From Pascua guehoae (lineage: Eukaryota; Basidiomycota; Tremellomycetes; Trichosporonales; Trichosporonaceae): a DNA stretch of 64,000 nt. Below, in pieces: positions 44,670-56,277 of this stretch; the stretch's first letter is position 1; every line of letters starts with the position of its first letter. A program made the translations under genes and the position numbers. The DNA lies in contig BCJX01000017.1 in NCBI GenBank assembly GCA_001600415.1, positions 427,005-491,004 of the forward strand. The letters are read 5' to 3'. The notes under the pieces are model-generated. The model saw only the letters and a program-made list of their open reading frames with translations. It ran no database searches and was not told the DNA's origin.

Positions 44670-47467
44670 CTAACTGAACGCCTCGGCGGGGATGTTTGCG
44701 CGGATCTCGGCAAAGTTGGCGACGGCGCGTTCGAGGTCCCAGTCGTTTTGCGCGAGACACATTTCAGAGAACGAGGCGTTCATACCCGTGCGCTGGTGGA
44801 TCTGTTCGATGAGGGCCGCCTTTTGGGCGGCCGCGTCGCCTGCGATGGCGGGGGCGGGGACGGGAGGCGCGCCGATGGCAGGGGGTACAATCTTGACGTC
44901 GCCCTGCAGGACGGAGCGCTTGGCGTCCCATGATCCAGTGCCGAGGTAGGAGTGGACAACCATCATGTCCGAGAGGATGATGCATGGCCAGTTTTCGGCC
45001 GCTGCCGCAGAGCCGGGAGGCGTGGCGCCGAGGGTAAACGTGCGCGTAAAAGATCGGAACGTGCCCGAAGGGAGCTCCTGGAACTCGCCCTGGATGACGG
45101 CCGAGATGCGGTCATTGTTGTCGTCAAAGTACCACGCGTCAATGCACCACTTTGTGGCGTCGTCGAGTGGGTGCTTGGTCTCGGGGACACGCTTGGTCAG
45201 CCACCGCAGCAGCTCGTCCGTGTCCATGGGCGACTTGAGCGTGCTGGTGCGCTGCTGGATGGTCGTGCATGTGCGGAAGAAGTTGCGGCCGGGCAGGCTG
45301 ACCCAGCGCTCAAAGGATGTCGGCGCCGGGCGGGATGTTCGCGAACGCGACACGTCTTGCGCCTGATACGACCGCGCGGGAAGTGTGTTGGCAGCAATGG
45401 AGACTGTGGCCTCTGGGTGGTAGCCGGCGACGACCTTTGAGCGGTCATTGTCGAACAAGGTGAAGAAAATTTGGCAAAAGGCCATGACGGCACTCTTGCA
45501 CGCCTCGTTCTCCTCAAAGCTAGGCTGGACGTCGAATGGGTAGGTGAAGGGCTTCGACGCGAGGGGCCTTCGCTCCTCGTCCGTGCGACGGATGGCCGGC
45601 TTGCGTTCGAGGGGGAAGACGATGCGGTTGAGCTGCACTCCGTCCAGAATGAGCAGGCCTGGGAAACGGCGCAGAACGTCGCTAGTGGGTTAGAAGGGCC
45701 ATGGACAGATGTGATACCTACTGTTGGTAAGTCTCGCCTCCATTTGGCCTCTTGAGCATGTCCTCGCGGAACTTGGCGCCGTTAAGCTTGAGTTCCACGA
45801 GACTCTTGAGGCTGCCCGCTCCAGAAGTAGCCTTGCCCTTCTGTTCGTTGAGCGACTGGAGGTTCTTGAGCTCTTCGCTGTGGGGAATGGGGTTGTTGCT
45901 AAGGTCGAGGGCCCGGACGTGCGGGAGACACAGCGGAAGCTTGGACAGTTGCTGGAGGGACCGGAGTTCGTTGTCGGCCAGTGAGAGGGTGTGGATCGGG
46001 TTTCCGGGCTGTGCAGATTGGTATCGTCTCGCTTTTCTTTCGGTGCATCTGATTGCATGAAACTTACAGTCTCCAGAACGGTAGCGATCAGACGCCAGAA
46101 GACGTGGCCAGCATTGACAGGCGCGTCGCGGTGACCAGGAGGAAGGATGCCTTGCTCCTTGAGCCATGGGTCCTCGGGGAGGCGCTGATCTCGTCAGCAT
46201 TGGTCCGAACGTCCGACTGCTGAAACACTATTTGCCACTCACCGACATGTCGAGCACGCCCGGCCCAACAACGCGGCTGCGAAGCCACTGCTTGATTTCA
46301 TCGCCCTTCAAGACTTCGTTGAGCTTGCTGTGCTGCTGCTTCTGCACCTGGGCGTGTTTGGGGTTGTCGTTGCGCAGAACGTCGGGTGTGCCTTCGGGCA
46401 GGCGGCGCGAGTTGATGTTGGCAGCGCGACGCTTTCCGCCGCGCGATGATCCACCGCCCGGTGACGAGTTGCTTGGACCGCCGCTGATGCGGCTGGATAA
46501 CGACTTGCCGCCGTCGGGTTTGGAGTAGGGAGTGTCCTTTGATGGACGATGGCGACCAGTCTGAATGGGCAGACGGAAGCGGACGAACAGTTCAGAGGGA
46601 CGGGGGTCGATGTCCATGAGGTACCAGATGTATTGGGATGTCACAAGAAGGCACGATGTCAGCTTGATGTTGTCTGGGCGGAGTGTACAATGTCGGAATG
46701 TCCCTGTTCGCCCAAAGCGGCGTGTAGCATGTGCTCTGGGTGGCGTGACACCGCAGCAGTTCGGGACGGCGGGTGAACAAGGAATGGGGATGGGTGTGAG
46801 GTGTGCAGAGCAGAGCAAGGGCCGCTGGTTTGCACTCGACTGATTCTATCGCTCATGCTCGTGTCGTAACCTCTCGCCCCGCCCACCCCACCCCGGGCGC
46901 GACATTTGACCCGCGGTCGAGACTAAACCGCGCGCGCGCATTGTAGTTTGTTGCGCTTGGGCCGATGGTCGAGCAGGCTGCTACTCTGCACAGCCTTTGG
47001 CATGCGGGGTGGTGGCTCGAGGCTCGAGTGTAGAGTCGTCGCGGGTGGCAACGGGTGGCAACGGCCGAGCTGCCCAGAGAGTGGGGGTGGGGGTGGGGTC
47101 AAGATCTTCGGTATCGTCCTCCGCTTTTTCGGTGTCTGTTTCGCACAAACCCAACAATTCGCACGCTCGCAGCCACACCGAATACACAGTCGTCGACGAT
47201 CCAATACCTCCTCTGCGCGCTGCAAATCTAAGGAGAAAGGGGGTAGTAAACAGAACAATAACTCACCTGGTCTAGCGGTCCAGCAGACCTCGCTCCCGAA
47301 CGTCGGTGACCACTCCGCGCGCGCCCCACTCCGCCATCAATTTCCATCTTGGAGTCCCGGTCCGCCGAGATGCCGGCGCCGCGGAGAGCAGAGGACAGTA
47401 CACGGGATGACGCACCCCGAACCGACAGCTGGGTCGATCCGGACTGGTTGGACTGGAACGCGGCCAT
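44670..47467 (-). CDS. MEX67: mRNA export factor MEX67 / NXF1-like
   Basis: With Mtr2/p15 it carries mRNA through nuclear pores. The C-terminal exon (about 45680-44670) holds the NTF2-like domain (AVMAFCQIFFTLFDNDRSK, FVRTFTLG-type core) and a UBA-like TAP-C domain ending SEMCLAQNDWDLERAVANF, which bind nucleoporin FG repeats. Upstream exons hold leucine-rich repeats (TLSLADNELRSLQQLSKL, VRALDLSNNPIPHSEELKNL, LVELKLNGAKFRE, then RFPGLLILDGVQL). An earlier exon reads SRISGGPSNSSPGGGSSRGG and VLKGDEIKQWLRSRVVGPG. The first exon, 47467-47276, is MAAFQSNQSGSTQLSVRG onward. The joins between 47,275 and about 46,600 are not resolved, and I could not see the RNP-type RNA-binding fold. Family call is firm; 5' structure is not. 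Confidence 0.88.
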
Positions 47468-47984
47468 GGTGCTGTGCGTGATGGATACGGATGTGGACAA
47501 GGCGGTGCTGCAGAAGGGGAGGCGAGTCGGTGGGCCTCGAGGCTGGCTAAGCAGAACGCGGGGCACACGGGCAGGTGGAGATGGCGGGAATGAAAGGTTG
47601 CGAGTCGGGGGTGTTGATGGTGTTGATGTTGCAAGAGTTGATGAGAGGGTTGAGTGGAACAAGAGAGTAAGAGTGGGTGGGAGGAGGGGAGAGTTGTAAC
47701 CAGTGTGCCAATCTGCTCTGCCTGGCTACATCCGGCCCGTGTTCCCTGCCAATGACGACGATTTGCCTACCACCGCCCACTGGGTGGCAAAATGCGTTAA
47801 ATGCCACAAATATATAATGCCGAAATGCCGCCCACTCTAGGACGCAGCAGTCACCTCCCACCAGGTCTAATGCGCCGCCACCTGGGACAACTAACCGCAT
47901 GAACCGACAACACCCAGAGTTATTATCGCTGGTCGACCACATCCATTCGACACTCGCATCTCACCATCCAGCCCGAAAGCCAGC
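47468..47984. promoter_or_regulatory. divergent promoter region, MEX67 / SF3B2
   Basis: 517 bp between divergent starts. It includes an AT-rich TATATAATG at 47811-47819, about 170 bp before the SF3B2 start. No further motif is assigned. Confidence 0.4.
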
Positions 47985-49851
47985 ATGCCGGCACCAGTAG
48001 TCGCCAACGGGCACCCCGGTGCAAACGGCCACGCGGGCGGTGTTAAGAGTTCATCGGCAAAGTCGCGTGGTGCACTCAAGCGCCTCAAGGCCAAGCAGAA
48101 GGCCAAGCGCGCGGCAGCGGCAGCACCGAGCGAGACTGGCACGGAGAGCGAGCGCGAGAGCGATGTCGAGGTGCGTGCAGTAGTGGGAATTTATTGGAAT
48201 GGGTGGTATACTAACCAGTGTCCAGTCGGTTGCGTCGTCGGCGTCGGTAATGACCGTCGAGTCGTTCCTCGACTCTACACCCGAGACGGACCCAAACTTC
48301 TCGCAGTTTGCAGACGTCTTTAAACACTTTAGCGAGACGGGCGAGGATGGTCTCCCAGTGGTGGACGCAGGGCCACAAAAGGCGCACGTGTACTACTCGG
48401 ATGACGAGGACGACGACGAAGAGGCGGCCGCGAGACGGGCACAGGAGCACCACGATCACCTGACGCGTCGGCAACGAAAGGAGGCGTCGCGACTGTCTGT
48501 GGCCGAGCTCAAGCAGCTGGTGGACCGGCCAGAAGTGGTGGAGTGGTTTGACTCGGATGCGCGCGACCCACGATTGTTGGTGACGCTCAAGTCGTACCGC
48601 AACTCTGTGCCTGTTCCAGGTCACTGGAACGCCAAGCGCGACTATCTGGCTGGACGGCGCGGGATGGAGAAGCCACCGTATCGACTGCCACCGTGGATTG
48701 CGGACACTGGCATTGGCGAGCAGCGGGACGCGGTCAAGGCCAAGGAGGCTGCGCAGAGCCTATCGCAAAAGACGCGCGAGCGCGTGCAGCCCAAGATGGG
48801 AAAGATTGATATCGACTACCAAAAGCTGCACGACGCCTTCTTCAAGTTCCAGGAGAAGCCGCGGATGAGCAAGTTTGGCGAGGCGTACTACGAGGGCAAG
48901 GAGCTCGAGACGGACCTGCGGACAAAGAAGCCCGGAGAGCTGTCCGAGGAGCTCGTCGAGGCGCTGTCGATTCCTCCCCTCGCGCCACCGCCATGGCTGA
49001 TTGCGATGCAGCGCTTTGGCCCACCACCGTCGTACCCCAACCTGCGCATCCCGGGTCTGAATGCCCCGATCCCCGCGGGTGCGCAGTGGGGCTTCCACCC
49101 TGGCGGATGGGGCAAGCCGCCAATGGACGAGTACAACCGGCCGCTGTACGGCGACGTGTTTGGTGTGGTGCAGGGTGCCGAGATCCAGCAGCAGAACGCA
49201 GTGGACCGCACACCCTGGGGCGAGATTGAGATTATGGAGGCCGACGAGTCGTCGGACGAGGAAGAGGAGGAAGACGAGGAGGAGGACATGGAGGAGGATG
49301 TCGACGAGGACGACGGCGAGCCCATGCGCGCTCCACCAGACGGCCTCGAGACTCCCAGCGGCCTCGCGACGCCAAGTGGATACAACAGTGTCACATCCAC
49401 CGTCCCCGGTGGCCTCGAGACGCCCGACTTTATCGAGCTCCGCAAACGCACCCAGCGCGAAGCCGAGACCGAGGAGCCCTCGGGCCCCCGCGAGCTGTAC
49501 ACTGTCATTCCCGAGCGCGAGACGACCGTCAAGGGCCTCATGGGCTCGTCGACCGCGTACGACCTCAGCGCCGCGCGCGCGTCTGGCGCACCCGTCCTCG
49601 GCGTCGACGACCGCGGCACCAAGCGCAAGGCTGGCGACGTTGACATTTCCCTCGACGGCGACGAGGAGCTCTCCCAGGCCGAGCTCAAGAAACGGTACTC
49701 TGCCGCCCGTGCCGACAGCTCGCGCGTCCATGTCCCCGGCGCCCACGTCGACCGCAGTGCGTTTGACGAGGTCATTTCGTCCGAGACTAAAAAACGCGCA
49801 CGCAAGGACGAGCGCAAGAGCAAGGAGAAGGCGGAGAAGTTCAAGTTTTGA
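47985..49851 (+). CDS. CUS1: splicing factor 3B subunit 2 (SF3B2 / SAP145 / CUS1)
   Basis: A U2 snRNP SF3b subunit that contacts pre-mRNA near the branch point and binds SF3B4. Two exons, 47985-48170 and 48226-49851, give 603 residues (phases agree). The N terminus has a basic KRLKAKQKAKRAA patch. The DUF382 core is clear: LSVAELKQLVDRPEVVEWFD, ARDPRLLVTLKSYRN, VPVPGHWNAKRDYL and EKPPYRLPPWI. The PSP motif follows: ALSIPPLAPPPWLIAMQRFG, PPSYPNLRIPGLNAPIP, then WGFHPGGWGKPP and DEYNRPLYGDVFG. A run of Glu/Asp and a Lys-rich C terminus (KDERKSKEKAEKFKF) complete it. It is divergent from MEX67. Confidence 0.97.
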
Positions 49852-50932
49852 GCGGGTGCAGAGCAGGTGCAGAGCAGGTGCAGAGCGGGATGTGGGGGGA
49901 TGCGGGGATGCGCAGGGTATGCGCGAGGAGGGGGTATTCGCTTGTGTCCGTTTGCGCTTAGGGAGCGGGCACTGGACGAGAGCGGGCTGGCGCGCAGTGG
50001 ACAGTGGGCACAGCAGTTGTTGCAGATCATGCATCGCATCGAGCATATATCTTATCGGGGCGGCTATCTATACGGCGGTGACGGAAACGAATGAGCATCG
50101 CGTAAGAGTGAGGACGGCGTATCCTAGTATAACACTTCTGGGCGTACAGAGCAGGCCACACACCTCGTGGCGAACACGACTTGAGTGCCTGTGGGATCTC
50201 CCAGCGTATTGACTCTGACACCTCCAACTATCTCGCAACGAGTCCGATCGGGTCTGCTACGACGATATCGACACTCTAAACGATTCTTCGAATCACAAAC
50301 ACCTCCAACTCGCCGCAGCAGTACTCCATGTGTCCTCTAGGCCGACATGATAGAGAGCCACAGGCACGTCATTGCAAGCGTCCACTGCGCGCCGGCGTAA
50401 GCCCATGGCCCCGCACAACGTCCAAGAAGGCTGAAGACCACAAAGGAATAGACTGCAAACAAACCAGGACCAGACGACTTTGGGCCTGATACATTGCCTA
50501 TCTGGTGTCGAGGCCATCGCCCATCGTGGCTTTCCAGTCTGTGGTCGGGAACTCGTGTCCGGCCACGCCTGGCCTCTGTGCGCATACTGAGGTAGGGTGT
50601 GGCATGCCACTAACAGATATGTGGCGACTGGAGACGAGTAGATTGTGGACTGGGTGATCGGGCCCGATGGCCGCCAAGCCACACACGGCGACGTCACCCC
50701 CGTCACTTGTCATCAGCATCAGCCACACGACGGGTCCACTCTGCCGGCCGCGCGCTGCCGGGCGCTGCCGCGTCTGCTGGCGCAAGCAAGGATGCATACA
50801 TGGGTTACAATTAGTATGCTCTAGGATACAATGCGATGGACGGTGGGATGGTACAACTCGGTGTGCGCGTGCAGACTGGGCCGGGAGTGCAGCAGTGCAG
50901 CAGCATGCAGCGGCGCGCGGGCAGAGACGAGA
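49852..50932. other. convergent 3' spacer with 12-bp repeats
   Basis: 1.08 kb. Directly after the SF3B2 stop lie three copies of a GAGCAGGTGCA unit (49854-49890). The rest shows nothing clear. Confidence 0.5.
49854..49890 (+). repeat. 12-bp tandem repeat (GTGCAGAGCAG), three copies
   Basis: Three near-exact units starting 3 bp after the SF3B2 stop codon, in its 3' UTR. Confidence 0.85.
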
Positions 50933-53037
50933 CTAGCGCGTGGTGGGGATATTGAACCACCTGCCCTTGCCCTGCTGCCTGGGCGTGGGCTGCATGTCGA
51001 TGGTACCGTACGCTGCGCCTCTTCCCGGCGGTGTGCGTTTTTCGCGCGGGGGAGTCGTGCGCGGGCCCGAGGCCGAGCCGGTTCCGCCCAGACCGGCAGT
51101 GTGCGAGAGCTCGTATGCCGAGTATGAGCCTTCCGAGTCCGATTCGGGGCCGAGGAGGTCGGGGACTTTGGTCTTGCCCTTTGTTGAGTGCGGGGAGAGG
51201 GGTGAGCGCGGTGAGCGGGGCGAGCGGGGCGAGGTTGGACTCGAGGGCGTGTTGGACCCGGGGGTAATGTCTGCGTCGTGGTACGGCTGGTGGTGCTTTG
51301 GCACCACGGCGTGGACATGCGTGGGGTCGTCAATGTCGACGAGGACGTCGACGAGCGGTTCTTCTTCCCCCTCGACCTCGGCCTCGACGGCATCTTGCGG
51401 CGCGAGGTCGCCGACTTCGTTGCGGAAGACGCGCTTGAGTACCATGGGCATGAGGACGGCGACAATGACGGCGCCCAGGCCGAGAATGTTGCGCGCCGAC
51501 AGAATGTGGAAATCGTCGGCACTCGTCATCGAGTCGAGCGACGCGCCAATCATGACGTGGATGACACTCATGGGGATCATGCCGATAAACGCACTCGTCC
51601 AAAACAGCACGACGCCGATACCCAGGTGCGGCGCGACAAAGTTGCACACCCAGTGCGGGGGAAAGGGCGTGATGCGCAGCACGACGAGGATGGAAAAGAT
51701 GCTGTACAGATCGACACGCTGGCCCTTGCTCGCGTCGCCCATAATCTTGTTGCGCCACCGCTCGAGCTGCTTGCGGTAGTAGGGCAGCTCGAGGAGGGGC
51801 GGGGCGAGGATTGCAGACAGTGTGTAGCACAGCAGCGAGCCGAATGCTTCGCATAAACACGCGAGGGTGACGGCTGGGATGAAGCCGTATGCCGCGCCGT
51901 AGAGGATCGAGAGGTACATTGAGCCCGGGAGTGTGAATGCTTGTACGCTGGGGTCAGTGTGTGGTGCTTACATGCGTGGGCGGGAAGACGAGCGGGGAGA
52001 TGATATGGGCTCTGTGGACGCGACAACGAGCGCGGGGAACACGATCGCGAACGCGATGAACACATTCACGAACGCGATCCCAACCTAACCCCAATCACAA
52101 TCACGACCGATCGGACATGGCAACCAAGTGACTCACTACAGGTATGCGACGACGCAGCACGCGAGGACACGGCCCGGGTACAGGTCCTTGTACTTGTGGA
52201 GTAGTTTACTTGCGGGGTCAGCGCGGAAACGTGGGTGAGATTGCTCTGGCCGCCACTTGTGCTGTACCCACTTCAACGCCTTGAGGTCTTCGAAATTGCG
52301 TGGGATCTTGAGCGTCGGCTTGTCCTCGCTGCTGTCAGCCAACGCCACCAGACTCTGCCACTGCAGATGGGCCACAGTCTGCGCCAAGCTTGAGGCGATA
52401 CGCACGCGTCGACATTGGGCATGCCAAACCAGAACGTCCCGAGGACAATGGCCGAGAAGACGGCAAAGAGGATACCGAGGCGGACGCCAGCCTTGAACAC
52501 GGGGCCGTGGTACCACTTGCTTGTGCCGAGGAGCGCCGTGCCCTCGCCGATACCATGGCTGTGGCTGTGGTGGGACGCCGAGTCGTCGTCGTCGCCGTTA
52601 TCTGGCGGCGGGGAGGGAGCGAGAGCGATGCGAGGTCCGCGGCGCGCGGCGCGAAAGTAGTTCCACCGACTCCGGCGCGGCGTGGGCGCGACCATGGCGC
52701 CCGCGTCGCCGCCCACTTCGCACGGGTGCGCGCCGAGCGCGGCGGCCGCGGCGGGCGCAGTGGGGGAGCCTGGCGCAGACCCGGGGCCCGTCGCGCGGTG
52801 GTGCGAGTGCGCAAAGGCGTACCGCGGCATGCGCTGGGACTGGAGGTGAGGGCGGGCGGGAGAAAAGGCAAACGATGACGGCCCTTGGGCACTGTAGTTG
52901 TGGTTGTGGTGAGAAGAGGGTGCGGTCGCGGCCGACCGCGACGAGACGGGCGAGAGCGGACTGAGCGCGACATAGCCGTCGGTTGACGAGGGAGACGGCG
53001 AGGGGACCGACGCGCGGGACCCGGAATGACGCGACAT
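50933..53037 (-). CDS. VTT-domain membrane protein (TMEM41 / TVP38 / DedA family)
   Basis: A multi-pass protein of the VTT family; animal TMEM41B is an ER lipid scramblase needed for autophagy, and yeast Tvp38 is in the Golgi. ATG 53037 opens a long Ser/Pro/His-rich cytosolic head, then a first helix (AGVRLGILFAVFSAIVLGTF). A middle exon spans about 52378-52147 and ends PGRVLACCVVAYL. The last long exon, from about 51940 to 50933, has AFTLPGSMYLSILYGAAYG, CLCEAFGSLLCYTLS, the family's VVLRITPFPPHWVCNFVAP and further helices, and a disordered tail. PGS and RITPF..PxW match TMEM41 more than TVP38. The short exon or splice between the middle and last exons (52146-51940) is unresolved; one 15-bp microexon solution keeps phase. 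Function is inferred from the family. Confidence 0.83.
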
Positions 53038-53731
53038 GGTAGTCACCGAGCGAGGGGGTGGCGCATGGGCCGGTGGTGACGAGGGAGCGGGGGACGGGAG
53101 ACGCCGGGCGGCGGGCGGTGGCAGTACGAGTACGGGTTACAGGTCACAGGCGACAGGCGAGGTCGATCGAGAGGCTGGAGCGCTGGAGCGATCGGGCGGT
53201 GCAGGTGGTAGGTAAGCAAGAGAAACGAGGTTGTTGGTACACGTTGTAGTTGAGAGATCTCGATGGCGGCGGCGGGGGCAGTCAAGTCGGTGCAGAGGGC
53301 GACGCAGGCCGAGCGAGGTGAGGGGGGGCCTGTATTTGTTGTCCGAGTCCGACAGTCGACCTCCTCCGCCGCCACCGACGTCGCCCAAATGCACCAGAAG
53401 CCAACCGCTGCCGCCAATTTACGCCAAGCACACCCCCCAGGCCCCCAGGTGGCCCAGCCAGGGCCGAAAGATCACCTACGCTCGGCCGTAGCCATCCAGG
53501 GTCTCTTACACACAAAGTGCTCCCGCTAATACGACTTTCCGCCTTCGGATTAGCGGAACTTTATCATGATAATTTCAGGGACAAATATCGATGCACGTGT
53601 GGCAAATCTCACGGTTCCAGTAGTCGTGCATGCGTGCAATGGCAATTTTTTCTTCGAGCACCCCCTTGTTCTCCAGCACGCTGCACATCACCTTGCTGCA
53701 CAACATGTACATGTACGAGCATGCACAGGGC
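53038..53731. other. intergenic, promoter of the VTT gene and tRNA flank
   Basis: About 0.7 kb. The first 450 bp are G/C-rich and precede the VTT gene on the minus strand. No other gene was seen. Confidence 0.5.
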
Positions 53732-53736
53732 AAAAA
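53732..53736 (-). terminator. RNA polymerase III terminator of tRNA-Lys
   Basis: Five T residues on the minus strand, starting 3 bases after the mature 3' end. Confidence 0.7.
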
Positions 53737-53738
53737 GA

Positions 53739-53829
53739 AGCCTAGTATGGGGCTCGAACCCATGACATTTTGATCTGTTACACGCATGGTAGTAAGAGTC
53801 AAACTATCTACCGACTGATATAACCAGGC
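53739..53829 (-). tRNA. tRNA-Lys (CUU) with an 18-nt intron
   Basis: Read on the minus strand: acceptor GCCTGGT with ACTAGGC (one G-T pair), D arm with AGTCGGTAG, anticodon stem TTTGA/TCAAA, loop CTCTTA with anticodon CTT at 53796-53794, and T arm ATGGG-TTCGAGC-CCCAT. The intron, 53792-53775, follows position 37. Removing it leaves 73 nt, the standard size. The sequence resembles fungal tRNA-Lys throughout. Confidence 0.93.
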
Positions 53830-54705
53830 GACCAAGCTGTTGCTTGTGCTAGTTTATCGAAGTAGACGTTATGACCGGGGCGACCTGTTGATATGATCTG
53901 AACGACTCGTGTGAGATGTCATCCTCGAGGTTGCAGTACTGCTTGCGAGTTTACATGCCTCACATGGAGACCCACGCTTTGACTAGTAGCTGGGGGGAAT
54001 GAGGGGGTCGTTGGTGGCAAGTGATCAAGGAAGGACAGGTTCAACGGAGAGAGCACCGTGCGGGGTTCGCCCCCCTTGGTTCAAGCGGCGACTCGGCCCC
54101 ATCTACGTTGCTCATCATCTGGTCAGCTTGAGTCACGGCTAACGATGTGACGCTGCCACATCATGGTCAGCATGAGCCACGCTTAACGACGTGACGCTGA
54201 TTCATCATGTCGCTCTCAGAGGCATTAATTGTGTCTGGGCACGGCTGCCGCAGCCAACACTCGAGAACGCTTGTGAGTCCTGGCTGGAGGATGGAGGAAG
54301 TCCTTCGACAGCGACCGGAAAACATACGGCCGCACGAGCTCATACCAGACAGCTGTCAGTTGTCAGGAGTCAACGCTGCTGTCGACCGGTCAAGCCAGTT
54401 GTCAGCATGCACGTCGACTCTGATCCGCCTCAACCTCGAGAGAGCAGATGGGCAAGTCAGTGGTCAAACATGGACAGCACCTTTGTTGACAGCCCTCGCA
54501 GCCACCCATGCCACTGGACAACAAGTTTGCATACCTCACTCGCTTCAGATTCGGATGACCTCACAAACGGACGACTGCAGCGGACGGCCGACGGCCGACA
54601 GCGACGGAAACAAGAACAAGAAACACCGAGCACCTTCGCGACTCAGCTCCAGCTCCCCCCTTCGATTTGTGCCTGCTAAGAGCCTGCGCTTTGCTTACGG
54701 CCCGC
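53830..54705. other. intergenic with an imperfect 44-bp tandem repeat
   Basis: 0.88 kb, somewhat lower in GC. Apart from the repeat at 54117-54208 nothing is clear; overlapping frames at 54191-54722 lack gene-like codon use. Confidence 0.5.
54117..54208 (+). repeat. imperfect 44-bp tandem repeat, two copies
   Basis: Two copies around TGGTCAGC(T/A)TGAG(T/C)CACG, starting at 54120 and 54164, each ending in GTGACGCTG and CATCATG-like ends. Several substitutions separate them. Confidence 0.75.
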
Positions 54706-56277
54706 TCAGAGCTTGCCCTTGAACAGGCTCTTGACGCTCTCGGGGTCGAGGACCGACTCGGGGTACGGCAGCGACGAGCCGTGGAGGTGGATCTGGCCGC
54801 CGTCGACGACGAGGACCGTGCCGGTAATGTACTTTGCGGCGTCCGAGAAGAGGAAGAGGGCGGCGTTGGCAATGTCCGTCTTCTCGCCCATGGCGCCGAG
54901 GGGGATGCTGTTCCTGTAGTCCCTGCCCTTGGTGCCGAGGCGCGACATGCCCTCGGTGCCTGCAATGGGGCTGGGGTTAGCGGGGTTGACAAGTGGGAAG
55001 TGGCGAAGTCGGTACGAGTGGGTGGAGAGAATTGGGGCGAGAGAGGGGGGGGGGGGTACGCGTTGTCCAGGCAGCGCCGACAGGAGCAGTCGCGGTGAAG
55101 CGAGAGGGAGAGGGAGATCCAGAAACACGAGAGACAAAGGGATATCACAGAGCATTGCGCGAGACGTGCCGTCCAGGATCCCAAGACGGAGAGGACCCAT
55201 CTGCGCTCCGGGGATATTGAACACACTCCCCACCTCTTCTCCCTCCGTCACTGTCTTCACCAAGAACGGAATCGTCCTCCCCCAATGCGTCCTCGGGACA
55301 CTTCTCACGCTCCGTTCTTGCCCAAGTCGAGTAGGCACAGCCTGGCCACAGGACACGGGCAAAGACCCGCGTCCCACTCCCCCCTCTCCCCCCCGTCCCC
55401 ACCCCCCCATCATACACCAACTCACCCAGGGGCAATAACATTCGAGCGGACGCCGCGCGGGCCCTCCTCGACGGCAATGACATTGCTGAGCGCGTCGATA
55501 CCCGCCTTGGCCGCGCTCACGTGGGCCTGGTACGGCGTGCCGCGGTAGTGGAGCGTGGCTGAAATGTGGAGGTATGCGCCCTTTGTCTTGCGAATCTCGG
55601 GCAGCGTCGCCTTGAGCGTGTGGTAGGTGCCGAGGACGTCGATTTCCATGACGGTCCGGAAGGCATTCTCGGACAGGCCCGAGATGGGTGCCAAAAAGTT
55701 GCCGGCAGCGCCGCAAATGACATAGTCAATCTTGCCAAACTTGGCGACCGTGGCCGCGACGGCGGCCTGGACTTGGTCGGGCTTGCGGACGTCGGCGGGC
55801 GTGGCGAGGCATTCGCGACCCGTGGCCTTGGAGAGCGCCGCGGCCGATTCGGCCAGGCCCTTTGCGCTGCCTTGTTAGTCTGTGCTGCGCAGGGGGGAGG
55901 GCGCGCCGCGCGAGCGGCGTTACTGGCCATGTAGTGTTGCGCGATGGAAATGGCCCTTGGACGCTGGAAGAAATGACGCGAGTGTTCCACGCTCGACACT
56001 GCCTCTCACACCTTCACGTCCACAGACCTCACGCCCGCTCCATGCGCGACACCGCCGCACGCCCCGCGCCCCGCTCGCACTCACTCGCGGCCGACAATGG
56101 CGGCGTTGGCGCCGTGCTTCATCATCTCCTCGCAGATCGTGTAGCAGATACCGGTACGGCCTACTGGTCAGCGCCTAGCGCTCTCACACCCCAAATGCCG
56201 AATACCGCAAAACACATACCGCCAGTGATAAAGACGACCTTGCCCTCGTAGAGGTTCTTGACAAAGATGGACGACAT
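54706..56277 (-). CDS. SPS19: 2,4-dienoyl-CoA reductase (peroxisomal DECR2 / SPS19 type)
   Basis: A short-chain dehydrogenase that reduces 2,4-dienoyl-CoA with NADPH during beta-oxidation of unsaturated fatty acids. Exons 56277-56220, 56160-56085, 55866-55426 and 54970-54706 give 279 residues (phases agree). The Rossmann motif is [19 protein letters not shown], followed by NAAIVGR and ADVRKPD. The family's [20 protein letters not shown] replaces the usual NAG motif; the Ser..Lys pair is in [20 protein letters not shown], with Tyr replaced in the active-site position as in dienoyl-CoA reductases. [17 protein letters not shown] follows. The protein ends GKL, a non-standard peroxisome signal. 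Intron 3 is 455 bp, far longer than usual here. Confidence 0.92.

Noticed and set aside
48760..50046. 428- and 383-codon minus-strand frames
   Set aside because: Antisense of the SF3B2 gene; no domain and low-complexity content.
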